A DNA stretch of 64,000 nucleotides from Azorinus chamasolen (GCA_963576725.1 OY755237.1:59139873-59203872), one strand, 5' to 3'; shown: positions 14,001 through 21,591, numbered from the stretch's first letter. Numbers and translations are program-made. Notes: a model not told the origin generated them from the sequence alone.

Positions 14001-17000
14001 CTTTACCTTGTTTGACTATAGATATTGACCATTGTGAAAGTACCCCCTGTCAGAATAGAGGAACATGTGTCAATGGAGGCGGTGGGTATGGCTGTCAGTG
14101 TGATGTAAGGTGGTATGGGAACAGCTGTGAACTTGGCAAGTAGTAACTATACACATAGAAACACAGATATGTAAATTGAACATTTTTCAGGAATAGATTC
14201 TGTAGTTCTATATATTGTTATATATTGTGACAAGTGACCGCTATCTAGAATCTCTTCGGGATGATTCTGGTAGATATTCATGATGTACATGTACATACAG
14301 TAAAACTTCGATTATTCGAACACTAAAATACGTATTATTATCAATCTTTAAGACAGGTGGCAGCTTAATGCACGGTGAAAGTCATGCAGAAAGCTCCTCT
14401 AGGAGCTTTCTGCATGACTTTCACCATGCATTAAGCAACCACCTGCCTAAAAGGGTCTAAATTCTTCTATAACGAAAATTCGAATAATCGAGGTTTTACT
14501 GTAATTATATCTTAACACATTTTTGCGCATCTATAGAAATCACTTTATGAAACCATTGTGATAAATAGAGCTTTTGCTCTATTTATCACAATGGTTTCAA
14601 ATTACAAAATTCTAAACTTTTCCTTTCCTCTAGTTAATGCTCCTTTTCGGTAGATACATTCAAGGCTCTAAAAATAGCCTAGGAGAGAATGAGTTAAATA
14701 ATAAATTTTCGTGAGGGAAAAGTTTAAAAAGATTCTGTTGTACATATTTCTTACCACATGAAGTTACATAATGAGATGCATGCAGAATGAAAATACGGGA
14801 GCTTTCGGTGTTACCTTAATCCATACTGCATTTGGCAACCACCTGCTTTTAAAATCACGTACTGTTATGTTAAAAGTTGTGGTATTACAGAGGTTCGTAG
14901 TCTAAGTCTTGTTAAAATCATAATGGGACCTGAACTGAATGTAATCCACATAGAGCAATTATTGTCAATATACACTAAATACGTCTCCTCTTTTTGTCTT
15001 GCATTAAGGTACCACCTGTCTTTAAGACCCGGACTGATTTTGATGATCCCTTTAGAATTGATATATAAGTAACTATGTATAGAGCAAATTGGGTTGATTT
15101 TGAAAATTGCCCTATGTAAATTTTTGTTTCATTTCAGCAGGTCCGATATGTTTTTGCACACGTATATACATCACAGTCAGTCCAACATAGATACCTGTGA
15201 TTTTATTTGAATACACATTAATAACCCCTTACTCCATAGATATTCATGTAAGAAATAATGACATCATGAATATTAAATAGAATAACTGTTTTAATAGTAC
15301 ATGGACTCATGAACTTTTGCCCAGGGTATAAACTGCATAAATCATATCTGCACCATATCATCAGCAAACCCTGATGGCTCCCACAGGATTCCACAGAGAC
15401 TCCTCGTGATATCTTTGCACACAGATTAGATCCAAATCAGACGACTGTTATAGGGTCTGCTTGATCAGGGCCTGCTCTGTTTGCTTTTGAAATAACTTTG
15501 TTCCAATTTTGCAGCTTCGGTCTTGGCTGAAATGTTCTTGTTGATATGCCATTTTGACATTTGGTCTGACCAGTAGTGATATAGTCATTATTTAATTCTT
15601 ACATGAATATTCTTGAAGTAAAGGGTTATCTGCAGTATCTTCATGTATGAAGTGCTGGCATCATGCATATTAATTGGCTGTATTATTAAAATTATACAGT
15701 AGAATCCCTCTAATGCGACGACTTAATGAATAAATATGGATGTCTTTAAAAATAGGTGGTTGCTTAATGCAGGACAAAAGTAATGCAGAAAGCTCCTCTA
15801 GGAGATTTCTGCATAACGTTTGTTCTGCATTAAGCTGCCACCTGCATCTAGCGCCCAAACTTATACCTGTTTTAAGTGGTCGTATTTACGGGGGTGTACT
15901 GTACATGAATACACGAATATTTAACCAACACAGAAAGTGCGGACTTAAGGGAAAGTAAACAAACAGAGCAAGCTCTTACGGGAACCATCAGATCTTTTTG
16001 AAAAGGTTTCAAAAAGCATATAATTTTATATGGAGTTAATGAATGATATAAAACTTTTGCTTTCAGATATATGTGATCCAGCCAACCAAACTGGTGCTGA
16101 CATTGTCTTTGTCATTGATTCGTCATTAAGTCAAGGTCAGTTGATGTTTGACAAGCAAATACAATACATAAAAGACTTCGTTGGCAACTTTTCTATAGGA
16201 CACAATGAAACAAGGGTGGCTCTCGTGACATTTTCCTTCAGCGTAACCATCCACAGCTATCTGAACACACACATATCTGAAGCATCCCTCATTAGTGAGC
16301 TAGATCAACTGTCACACACGTCTGGTTCAAGCTATACAGGCACAGCTCTGAGGGTGGTCAGAGAGGAAGTTTTTACCGCAGAAAATGGGATGAGACCTGA
16401 CGCAAACCAATACGTTGTTGTTTTAACCGATGGCTTGTCTTCAAATAAGACGGACACATTGATTGAGGCGGCTAACCTAATAGCGAGTGGGTTCGAAGTC
16501 CTGACAGTGGGCATTGGAGCTCAGATATATCACACTGAGTTGCTGGGCATTGCTAGTGATAGGTAATAAAACATATTACATTGTTTTTCGAGACGATCGG
16601 TTGACCCATTACCTAATTGATATTCTTGTGAGCAATAACGACCGTATGAATATTTACTACAGGAAAATACCTCTTTAACGGCCACTAAATTACATCAAGT
16701 ATTTTGTGTTAACGGCAGGTGGCTGCTTAAAGCAATGTAAAAGTTAAACAGAACGCTCCTATAGGAGCGTTCTGTTTTACTTTCACCTTGCTTTTAGCAG
16801 CCACCTGTCCTACATATCCATTAATCAACACAATTTAGTGGCCGTTATAGAGAGGTTTTACTGTATGTTACATTTTCAGTGGTATATGGACACTTCTTAG
16901 TTTTACTGGAAACTTTAGAATCAGATCTATATAATTCAATCAGCAAAAACAGCAGGCCCTGGCCAGGCGTCTCCAATTGGAGCCGTATGGTCTGTGTCTA

Positions 17001-20000
17001 CTCTGTTTGTAATGGAATGAAAAGGCATTTGTATAAGATAATGGGTTAATTACTGATTAAGGATTTTTTCAAATGTAGGTGGTTACTTATTATAGAATAG
17101 TCAATAACTATGCAAATGAAGTGTTTTGCATTCTGTACGAAATGTCTGATGAGGGTCTGCTCTGTTTGCTTATTAGAGTGTAGATCTGACTCTACAGTTT
17201 CTGTTCGTATGGTCTAATGAAACTTTATTTAAAAAATAAACAACTGTTGAGTGGTGATTGTAGAGAGGTCTTGTTGTATAAATAAATAGTAGCAATGGAC
17301 TAAACAACTGGGTCCATGCTTATAAAACGTTTAGTTGAGTCTGAGTTCGTTCTCAAGTTTTTGATTGGTCAGATTTGAGCCTCTGGCTCAAATCTGACCA
17401 ATCAAAACCTTGAGAACTCAAATCTGACCAATCAAAACCTTGAGAACGAACTCAGACTCAGCTAAGAAGCTTTATAAGCAGGGACCCTGGCCTCTGTGAG
17501 TAGATGGGTGATTACCAATGCAAACAGTTTTGATCCAACTGAGACCTCGAGCATCTTGGCATCTCATCAGGATCAAAACTGTTTGACACACGGATTGTAT
17601 ATTTGGAAAACTGATGTAGACAACATGTTTACTGCCAAATATTTACACAGCTTAACCCTTACATTGCAGGACACGAGTCACTAATTTCCTTTGCAAACAG
17701 GTGTAGACCCATATGAGAGGAATCCTAGAGGAAACCTCTAATCAGGGTCTGCACTGTTAGTCATGTTACAGTTTTCTTTAGGAAAAAAACCCATACTATT
17801 CACCATTAACCCCTTATGACAAAGTAGCTTACTCAGTGTCCCATGTGCATCCTGAGTGGTTATAAATGTAGTCATGATTGGAGTTGCTACTGGCAGGAAA
17901 AGAGTTTAACTTAACCCATTTCCTCATAGGCTATTTTTAGACCCAACCTCTTTGAATTTAAATTTGAACAAGGAACAATTATTATTAGAGAAAAGAAAAA
18001 AATCAGAATTGTGTAGTTTGAAACCATTGTGATAAATAGAGCATTTGCTCCTATAGCAGCAAATGCTCTATTTATCACAATGGTTTCATTAGGCGACTTT
18101 TGCTTGCAGAGGCGTCAATATGTGGGAATGAGTTAATAGTAAGCATTATGAGCAACGGATAAAATTGTGTGTTGTTCAAAAATAATGTAATACACCCGTC
18201 AAAATCTATGGTGTGGCCATTCTTTAGAATCGTCTTGAAGAGACAATTCTTAAGAGCGGTCACAACATAACATTTGGTTGAGAAATAAACAAGCTATTCT
18301 TGAAAATGTTTTAATTTACTAATCTTGTCTGGGCATCTGAGTAAGCCCGACCTTTAACTCTATTTTTAGACCCAACCACATTGAATAAATATACCGAGAA
18401 GGAGCATTTACCAGAGAAAAGAAAAAGTTTAGAATTGTGTAGTTTTGAAACCATTGTGATAAATAGAGTATTTGCTCCTATCGAGCAAATGCTCTATTCA
18501 TCATAATGGTTTAAAAATGTGACACTAAGAGGGAATACTTAATTTTCATAGAGGAGTGGTCCATCATTGTTGAATGATAAGTGTTAATTCAATATGAAAG
18601 CGTATAATTTGCTAGAGGTTTTGAATGGTAAACAGGGCAGACCCTGGCCAAGAACTCCTTATGAACCCTCTGATCTGTGTCTACACTATTTGCAAATGTC
18701 AGTATCTCATATGCTGCATTCAGAGGTTAATACAAATGTGTATGTTCATGTGTAATGGTGTAAAATGCCTCTTTTGTTTCAGGACAAAGATATTTCCTTC
18801 ATCCAACACTGACGGCTTGTTTTCAATTTTCCAGCGACAAAGTCCTCAATGTCCAGGTGAGCTGTTTAAGACTCTAAATCAGACAATGTATTTTATACAA
18901 ATGGTTCCTCATAAAGGTATGTCTACAGTAATCGCAAGATGTTTTATTGTAAACTGAAACATTTAGGATTATGTTTAGCCTTTTACTCCTTTGTACAGTA
19001 AAACCTCTCTATAACGACCACCGAACTGTGTTAATAAGTTGGTATTTAGGGCAGGTGGCTGCTTAAAGCAAGGTGAAAATAGGAGCGTTTTGTTTTACTT
19101 TCACCTTGCTTTAAGCAGCCACCTGCATTTAACACAAAATACTTGATCTAATTTAGTGGCCGTTATAGAGAGGTTTTACTGTACTCCTTTTTACGCATTT
19201 GCAGAGTAGATCCTGATCAGGAGTAAAACACCGGGCTTATGGAGAAAACCTCGACAGTTATTGCTATCTGTATAACATACGTAACATATAACCATTTACT
19301 CCATACATACGCCTTTCTATGCCTTTGCAAACAGAGTAGACCCAGACAAGACGGCTCATGATCAGGGTCTTCTCTGTTTGCTTGTTGATCTGTAGTTATG
19401 GTTCTATTGTTTATGCTTTAACAAACATGTAATGTGTTCATTTGCTGTTTTAACCCTTTCGCTGCCAATGCCGGATCTGTGATTATCTATGCAAATAGTT
19501 TGGATCCAGATGAGACGCCGAGTAACTCGGCGTCTCATCAGGATCCAAACTGTTTGTTACTGTTACTATGTTTTTGAAACAAAAATGAAGAAAATCAAAA
19601 GAATGAAAATTTGTAGCAGACGACAAAGTTAGCAGACAACAGAGCTTGTCAGCGAAAGAGTAAGAACTAATATTGATAATGTCATCATGTATTCATGAAT
19701 ATCTGAGTAAAGGGATAAGCAAACAGAACAGACCCTGATCAAAGGGTGAAAACAGTTCTATTCTGTTTCAGACTGTTTCCGGCGAACCTCTGATTTAATA
19801 ATTTTGTTTGATGTCTCAACTGACCTTAGCCCTTCGCAGATCTACCCAGCTATTGACGCACTGAGGGTACTGGTGGAGGTAATTCCGGTAGGCCCTGACA
19901 ATGTCCATGTTAGCTACATCGAGTTCGCAACTGAAGTGTATGAGCAATTTGACTTCACAGAGAACTTAACCAAGGATGAAACTATAACTCTGATTCTTTC

Positions 20001-20358
20001 AAAATTGAAACAAACCATCGGACCAGCCAATGTCAGTAAAGCTCTTGACCATGTGACTAATACGGGTTTTACCGCAGACAAAGGAACAAGAGCTGACGCA
20101 AGAAAATTTGTTGTTCTTTTTACTCAAGGAAATTTTGACAATTTTGAAGAGGTGAAGTCCTCAGCGGAAAGTTTGAAGAGTTCTAACATCACTTTGGCTA
20201 CTGTTGGAGTTGGGCCTGATGTAAACATGACGTCATTGTTGGATATTGCATCAGATTCACTCTTTACTTATGCAATTAGTGATACATTCAATATAGGTGA
20301 AGAAGTACTGCAGTCCATGACGGGGTCATTAGAATTTGATGTTTGCGACATTTTCTAA
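5266..20358 (+). CDS. Secreted Cys-rich / EGF / double VWA protein, 5' exon(s) missing
   Basis: Six exons join in frame (5266-5504, 12431-12533, 14022-14135, 16067-16562, 18783-18856, 19772-20358), giving about 538 codons from an incoming phase-1 exon to TAA at 20356. Domain order: propeptide with furin-type RRKR site, ten-cysteine region, one EGF-like domain (six Cys), VWA domain 1 with intact metal site (DSSLS, TGT, TDG), short linker, VWA domain 2 with a degenerate metal site. Such proteins usually act outside the cell, in matrix or body fluid, as adhesion or assembly modules; I infer secretion from the furin site and disulphide domains, since the signal-peptide exon is not visible. The family is not named: matrilin-like or shell/extracellular-matrix VWA proteins are possible. 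Introns carry many miniature transposons, a LINE tail and tandem repeats. The gene lies 8.2 kb upstream of RABL2 on the same strand, with no functional link evident. Confidence 0.82.
5519..5855 (+). mobile_element. TTAA-1 MITE, degenerate
   Basis: Starts TTAATCCTTACTCCATAGAC only 14 bases after the exon a donor, contains the AGGAGCCGTCTGATCAGG arm and ends near ATGGATTAAAGTGTTA. Central hairpin is partly decayed and an extra AT-rich stretch interrupts it. Confidence 0.6.
6103..6357 (+). mobile_element. TTAA-3 MITE
   Basis: TTAACCCTTCGCTTGC at the left and GAGAAGGATTAA at the right, with the TGTAAATAGTG arm and the AGACAGCTCCTGCAGGA core. Copies in opposite orientation occur at 20499 and, deleted, at 31832. 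Confidence 0.75.
6478..6506. repeat. Poly-C / CA microsatellite
   Basis: A run of about fourteen C followed by AC dinucleotides; it abuts a CGCCTTTAGGCGGCG hairpin and the tandem-repeat stretch that follows. Confidence 0.8.
6530..7500 (+). repeat. Degenerate tandem-repeat element
   Basis: After GTCCGTCCGTACGTACGTCC the phrases 'TTGTGTATGC', 'TGATATTTGGT' and 'GAAGCATAATCAT' recur at about 6600, 6820, 7240 and 7380, with TTCAGGTCTATCGTT between them. Unit length is irregular (roughly 150-220). No coding sequence is recognised. Confidence 0.6.
7960..8022. repeat. GA microsatellite
   Basis: Imperfect then perfect GA dinucleotide run with occasional GATA interruptions. Confidence 0.85.
8191..8607 (-). 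pseudogene. LINE reverse-transcriptase C-terminal tail (fragment)
   Basis: The minus-strand frame is open from about 8607 to a stop at 8191. It includes LSSFKNSLRNNF, then HARIRNNCSNLNSDLF, and a zinc-finger-like CECSHEIENAEHYFFQC. This pattern is the typical tail of non-LTR retrotransposon ORF2 proteins in invertebrates, after the reverse-transcriptase domain. Only this tail remains; the polymerase motifs are absent and a stop lies directly upstream, so it is a dead 5'-truncated copy in the intron between exons a and b. Its broken end abuts a truncated TTAA-1 element. The assignment rests on recognising the pattern, not on a database comparison. Confidence 0.7.
8603..8773 (-). mobile_element. 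TTAA-1 MITE, truncated
   Basis: The right part in reverse orientation runs through GCCATGGCAAAACTGTAGAA and a short hairpin to GGAGTAAAGGGTTAA at 8770. The other end is missing at the junction with the LINE fragment. Confidence 0.65.
8871..9284 (+). mobile_element. TTAA-1-like MITE interrupted by TTAA-4
   Basis: Left end TTAACCCTTTACTCCATAAA and its hairpin are followed at 9016 by a complete TTAA-4, after which the sequence ends GGAGGAAAGGGTTAA at 9281. The right part may belong to a different TTAA copy. Confidence 0.5.
9016..9230 (+). mobile_element. TTAA-4 MITE
   Basis: TTAACACTTTCGCTGCCAAT to GGCAGCGAAAGGGTTAA, with hairpin arms CAAACAGTTTGGATCCAGAT around GACGCCG...CGGCGTC. A near-identical copy lies at 19450. 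Confidence 0.8.
9344..10187 (-). mobile_element. TTAA-2 MITE split by a repeat-bearing insertion
   Basis: Left half 9344-9474 ends at CAATTCTAAGTTTT. The right half resumes near 10095 with TCCAGTAATGC and ends GGAGTGGGTTAA at 10184. The intervening piece is the tandem-repeat element described next, so that element inserted after this MITE. Confidence 0.7.
9475..10090 (+). mobile_element. TIR element with internal tandem repeats
   Basis: AACCGGGTTTCC at the left is matched by GGAAAATCCGGTT near 10065. Inside are about three 165-175 base repeats, each opening GTAARCGCAACTYCTCT (9559, 9734, 9902), after a GGGCGGGCGG microsatellite. It interrupts a TTAA-2 copy. Confidence 0.65.
10415..10555. mobile_element. 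HP-family hairpin MITE
   Basis: CTCCACCAAACCCTATGC on the left returns inverted as GGGTTTGGTGGAG on the right, with GTGACCACTTTTTAGAATCG arms. Terminal CAGATAA ends are weak in this copy. Confidence 0.55.
10950..11235 (-). repeat. Interspersed repeat, copy 2 (inverted)
   Basis: Related in inverted orientation to 3770-4110: GCATAATGTTAACAACACAT and a GGATCCAGATAAGACG hairpin occur in mirrored order. Confidence 0.5.
11270..11885 (+). repeat. Tandem-repeat element, about 150-base units
   Basis: About four copies of a unit containing GATCAATCCTATGAAGT, CCCATAACTCTGCAGAAA and TTTTGGAGAAACCG (starts near 11329, 11489, 11636, 11782), ending in a GACAGACAGACAGACGCC microsatellite. Open frames within it are repeat artefacts. 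Confidence 0.75.
12115..12345 (-). mobile_element. TTAA-1 MITE, degenerate
   Basis: Reverse-orientation TTAA-1 with ATGAATATTAATTAGATGAA, a decayed hairpin and TTTATGGAGTAAAAAGG at its end. Lies 85 bases before exon b. Confidence 0.5.
12431..12533 (+). CDS. VWA-protein exon b: second Cys-rich half
   Basis: Acceptor ATACTTTCAG and donor GTAAGA bound 103 bases read in phase 0 to phase 1 without a stop. The product contains QQC, RHC, YVC, IAC and TAC, five evenly spaced cysteines, and ends HYVTAC before the EGF exon adds DIDHC. This small exon is hidden among repeats. It is accepted because only this frame is open, both splice sites are strong, and its phases exactly bridge exon a (ends phase 0) and the EGF exon (starts phase 1). 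A short phase 0-1 exon before EGF is also the arrangement in vitamin K-dependent factor genes. Confidence 0.72.
12570..13215 (+). repeat. Tandem-repeat element ending in CTCTTGTT
   Basis: About four diverged copies, near 150 bases, of TCTCTGAAACCATAAGG ... ATGGCCCC ... GGGG. It closes with GGTGAGCGCTTCGGGGCC, a subterminal hairpin, and CCTCTTGTT. The same TCTTGTT end is seen on the elements at 24931, 33240 and 45602. Confidence 0.65.
13443..13698 (+). mobile_element. TTAA-1 MITE (AACAGGGAAAGGG end)
   Basis: Left ATAACCCTTTCCCTCG, hairpin on GGCTCCTGGAAGAGGCGTC, right end GAACAGGGAAAGGGTTAA. Nearly full length. Confidence 0.8.
13760..13999 (+). mobile_element. TTAA-1 MITE next to EGF exon
   Basis: Left TTAACCCTTTCCCTTAAG and right GGGGAAACGGTTAA; hairpin core ATATATAGGAGCCG. 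It ends 22 bases before the EGF exon, so the branch point of that intron probably lies in or at the edge of the element. Confidence 0.8.
14022..14135 (+). CDS. VWA-protein exon c: EGF-like domain, GC donor
   Basis: A symmetrical phase 1-1 exon of 114 bases encoding DIDHCESTPCQNRG, GTC, GYGC, QC and GNSCEL: six cysteines in the EGF order, N-terminal D split across the intron as usual. The acceptor is ACTATAG. After CTTG at 14135 the intron begins GCAAGT, a GC donor. The only nearby GT (GTAGTA at 14140) would leave phase 2 and run into a stop in the next exon, so the GC donor is required to read through to the VWA exon. Confidence 0.82.
14296..14503. mobile_element. TA-0 MITE (pogo/Tigger-like)
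   Basis: TA target flanks CAGTAAAACTTCGATTATTC at the left and GAATAATCGAGGTTTTACTG at the right. Centre is a long hairpin on AAAGCTCCTCTAGGAGCTTT. Confidence 0.8.
14512..14697 (-). mobile_element. TTAA-2 MITE
   Basis: TTAACACATTTTTGCGC to GAGAATGAGTTAA, hairpin GAAACCATTGTG around a shortened core TTTTGCTC. Confidence 0.75.
15221..15627. mobile_element. Two joined TTAA-1 copies
   Basis: A reverse copy from ATAACCCCTTACTCC and a forward copy ending GAAGTAAAGGGTTA meet near 15405. Internal hairpins are partly deleted. Confidence 0.6.
15695..15903. mobile_element. TA-2 MITE
   Basis: TA then CAGTAGAATCCCTCTAATGC and, at the right, GTGTACTGTA. Hairpin arms GGTGGTTGCTTAATGCAGG around AGCTCCTCTAGGAG. 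Confidence 0.75.
16067..16562 (+). CDS. VWA-protein exon d: VWA domain 1
   Basis: Acceptor TGCTTTCAG and donor GTAATA bound 496 bases, phase 1 to phase 2. The product starts DICDPANQTGADIVFVIDSS and covers nearly a whole VWA fold. The metal-ion-dependent adhesion site is intact: DSSLS near the start, threonine in SYTGTAL, and aspartate in VVVLTDG. The fold ends with LTVGIGAQI and LGIASDR, completed by exon e. An in-frame ATG at 16030 lies in the intron and is not taken as a start, because the upstream EGF exon splices in frame. Confidence 0.88.
16601..17049 (-). mobile_element. TTAA-1 MITE hosting a TA-1 element
   Basis: Left TTGACCCATTACCTAATTGA, right AAGATAATGGGTTAA. The TA-1 copy at 16658-16865 splits it, so TA-1 came later. 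Confidence 0.65.
16658..16865. mobile_element. TA-1 MITE nested in TTAA-1
   Basis: CAGGAAAATACCTCTTTAAC at the left, GTTATAGAGAGGTTTTACTG at the right, TA duplicated; hairpin core ACGCTCCTATAGGAGCGT. Confidence 0.8.
17308..17490. mobile_element. Foldback element with partial internal duplication
   Basis: GGTCCATGCTTATAAA and TTTATAAGCAGGGACC are inverted ends. GATTGGTCAGATTTGAG arms flank CCTCTGG, and the right arm CTCAAATCTGACCAATC is present twice. Confidence 0.7.
17494..17655 (+). mobile_element. TTAA-6-like MITE
   Basis: GTGATTACCAATGCAAACAG and GCATCTCATCAGGATCAAAA make the hairpin; the right end runs into TTAA at 17652. Confidence 0.5.
17652..17809 (+). mobile_element. TTAA-5 MITE, right end deleted
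   Basis: Begins TTAACCCTTACATTGCAGGA, with arm GTGTAGACCCATATGAGAGG and core TCCTAGAGGAAAC; stops at TTAA near 17806 without the consensus right end. Confidence 0.6.
17911..18136 (+). mobile_element. TTAA-2 MITE
   Basis: TTAACCCATTTCCTCATAGG to GTGGGAATGAGTTAA, with the long GAAACCATTGTG hairpin and a core TCCTATAGCAGC. Confidence 0.8.
18140..18300. mobile_element. HP-family hairpin, degenerate
   Basis: TCTTTAGAATCGTCTTGAAG and its inverted partner with GGTCACAACATAACATTTGG. Ends are poor. Confidence 0.45.
18354..18542 (+). mobile_element. TTAA-2 MITE, degenerate
   Basis: Starts TTAACTCTATTTTTAGACCC; core TTTGCTCCTATCGAGCAAA; ends GAGGGAATACTTAA. Confidence 0.7.
18560..18730 (+). mobile_element. 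TTAA-7 MITE
   Basis: TTTTGAATGGTAAACAGGGC, AGACCCTGG arm and GCATTCAGAGGTTAA right end. Related to 56205 and 61790. Confidence 0.5.
18783..18856 (+). CDS. VWA-protein exon e: end of VWA 1 and linker
   Basis: Acceptor TTGTTTCAG and donor GTGAGC bound 74 bases, phase 2 to phase 1. The codon split with exon d gives arginine. The product TKIFPSSNTDGLFSIFQRQ closes VWA domain 1, and SPQCP begins the linker, its cysteine probably pairing with the one at DICDP before the domain. Confidence 0.82.
18994..19183. mobile_element. TA-1 MITE
   Basis: CAGTAAAACCTCTCTATAAC to GTTATAGAGAGGTTTTACTG with TA on both sides. One hairpin arm is shortened beside TAGGAGCG. It appears inserted into a TTAA-1 remnant (TTTTACTCCTT and TTTTTACGCATTTGC flank it). 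Confidence 0.8.
19289..19718 (+). mobile_element. TTAA-1 MITE hosting TTAA-4
   Basis: Left ATAACCATTTACTCCATACA, right CTGAGTAAAGGGATAA. The TTAA-4 copy at 19450-19663 sits where the consensus has an AT-rich stretch before TAATATTCATGATGTC. Confidence 0.7.
19450..19663 (+). mobile_element. TTAA-4 MITE nested in TTAA-1
   Basis: TTAACCCTTTCGCTGCCAAT to CAGCGAAAGAGTAA; hairpin GACGCCGAGTAACTCGGCGT. Very close to the copy at 9016. Confidence 0.8.
19772..20358 (+). CDS. VWA-protein exon f: VWA domain 2 and stop
   Basis: Acceptor CTGTTTCAG; 587 bases, phase 1 to TAA at 20356. The product opens DCFRRTSDLIILFDVSTDLS, has an EFATEVYEQFDF strand, ARKFVVLFTQGN and ATVGVGPDVN, so the VWA fold is clear. 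Metal-site residues are lost: DVSTD replaces DxSxS, the threonine region reads PANVSKAL, and the TDG aspartate is Q in FTQGN. The C terminus ends FDVCDIF. The ATG at 19804 is internal. Transposon sequence begins five bases after the stop. Confidence 0.87.
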
Positions 20359-20498
20359 CACTTTAACTCTTTACCGCATTAATATTCATACAGGAATCAA
20401 AGATACCACGCATATTCATGATGGATTTCTGGTGAATTTTTATGATGATATATGAATACAATGTTCATATTGGCTGTGACAGAAGCTGTAGAATCAGA

Positions 20499-20752
20499 TT
20501 AACCCTTCGCTTGCTGAATTTTGAAATACAGTTCACCTTCCTTACCCATGCCCTGTTGTATAATTACATATATCTTCACTGTGTACACATATTTCGCTGT
20601 GCAATGACTGCTACGGAGTGCGCTGGTTGCACAATCAATTTGTAAATAGTGCAGACCCTGATGAGACAGCTCCTGCAGGAGCTGTCTCATCTGGGTCTTC
20701 ACTATTTACAGGTACGTATACATATTGACGTGAATAGCAAGCGAAGGGTTAA
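20499..20752 (-). mobile_element. TTAA-3 MITE
   Basis: TTAACCCTTCGCTTGC to GCAAGCGAAGGGTTAA with hairpin GACAGCTCCTGCAGGAGCTG. Full length, in opposite orientation to the 6103 copy. Confidence 0.85.
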
Positions 20753-20756
20753 TATG

Positions 20757-20928
20757 TACAGTAGAAACACTCTAATGCGACCACGTGAAAAATAACCATA
20801 GCTGACTTTATAAGCAGTTGGTTGCTTAATGCAGGTCGAAAGTTTCGTCTTGCATTAAGCTGCTACCTGCCTCTGCCACCCATAATTATGCCCCTTTTTG
20901 GTGGTCGCATTAGAGGGGTTTTACTGTA
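20757..20928. mobile_element. TA-2 MITE
   Basis: TA then CAGTAGAAACACTCTAATGC; right GCATTAGAGGGGTTTTACTG then TA. Central hairpin shortened to GCAGG..CTTGC. Confidence 0.8.
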
Positions 20929-20997
20929 TATCATTTCTGAAACAAACAGAGCAGACCCTGATCAGACAACTCCTACAGCAGCCATCTGATCTGGGTC

Positions 20998-21454
20998 TAC
21001 AGTACTGTACCTAACAGAACCTGTCTTCAGCGACCATTCATTTATTGATCATAGGAGGCTTAAGGAGTAGATGGTTGTTTAATGCAGGACAAAATGATAC
21101 AGAAAGTTCCTATAGGGACTTTCTGTATCACTTTTGTACTGCATTAAACTACTGGGGTCACCTATTTTAAAAATCCAGATTTAGACTTCTTTTTAATGGT
21201 CGTTTAATCTTCCCTCCATAAATACGCCTTTCTACGCCTCTGTGAAAGTCACTTTTCGAAACCATTGTGATAAATAATGCATTTGCTCCTTATGAGCAAA
21301 TGCTCTATTTATCACAATGGTTTCAAAACATTAAACTACAAAATTCTAAAATGTTACTTTTCTCTAGTTAATGCTCCGTTTAGGTAGATTTATTCAAAGA
21401 GGTTGGGTCTAAAAATAGCCTATGGAGGAATGGGTTAAGACAGGTTCTACTGTA
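20998..21454. mobile_element. TA-3 MITE hosting TTAA-2
   Basis: Left part has CAGAACCTGTCTTCAGCGAC and the AAAGTTCCTATAGGGACTTT core. It stops at GGTCG, and the last 16 bases, GACAGGTTCTACTG, follow the nested TTAA-2. Intact copies read GTCGCTTAAGACAGG. Confidence 0.75.
21204..21438 (-). mobile_element. TTAA-2 MITE nested in TA-3
   Basis: TTAATCTTCCCTCCATAAAT to GGAGGAATGGGTTAA, with TTAA on both sides. Core TTGCTCCTTATGAGCAA. Confidence 0.82.
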
Positions 21455-21591
21455 ATCTTTTGCTAAGCATGAAAGGGACTTCTCTATCAGGGGAAGTGTT
21501 AGTATACATCTATAATATCACAGTCACGTACAGATGATATTTGTTAAACGTTATAAAATTCGCCCATGCAATCCATTTACACCATAATTCT

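Larger units (their letters stand above)
20363..21480 (-). mobile_element. TTAA-1 MITE carrying a four-element nest
   Basis: Starts TTAACTCTTTACCGCATTAA and reads in pieces: to GAATCAGATT (20500), then ATCATTTCTGAAACAAACAG (20929-20997 hairpin), then TCTTTTGCTAAGCATGAAA after 21454. The gaps are filled by TTAA-3, TA-2 and TA-3, and TA-3 itself holds a TTAA-2. It forms the immediate 3' flank of the VWA gene. Confidence 0.65.

Noticed and set aside
16030..16066. ATG at 16030 as start of the VWA protein
   Set aside because: It lies before a clear TTTCAG acceptor, and the EGF exon joins in frame at 16067.
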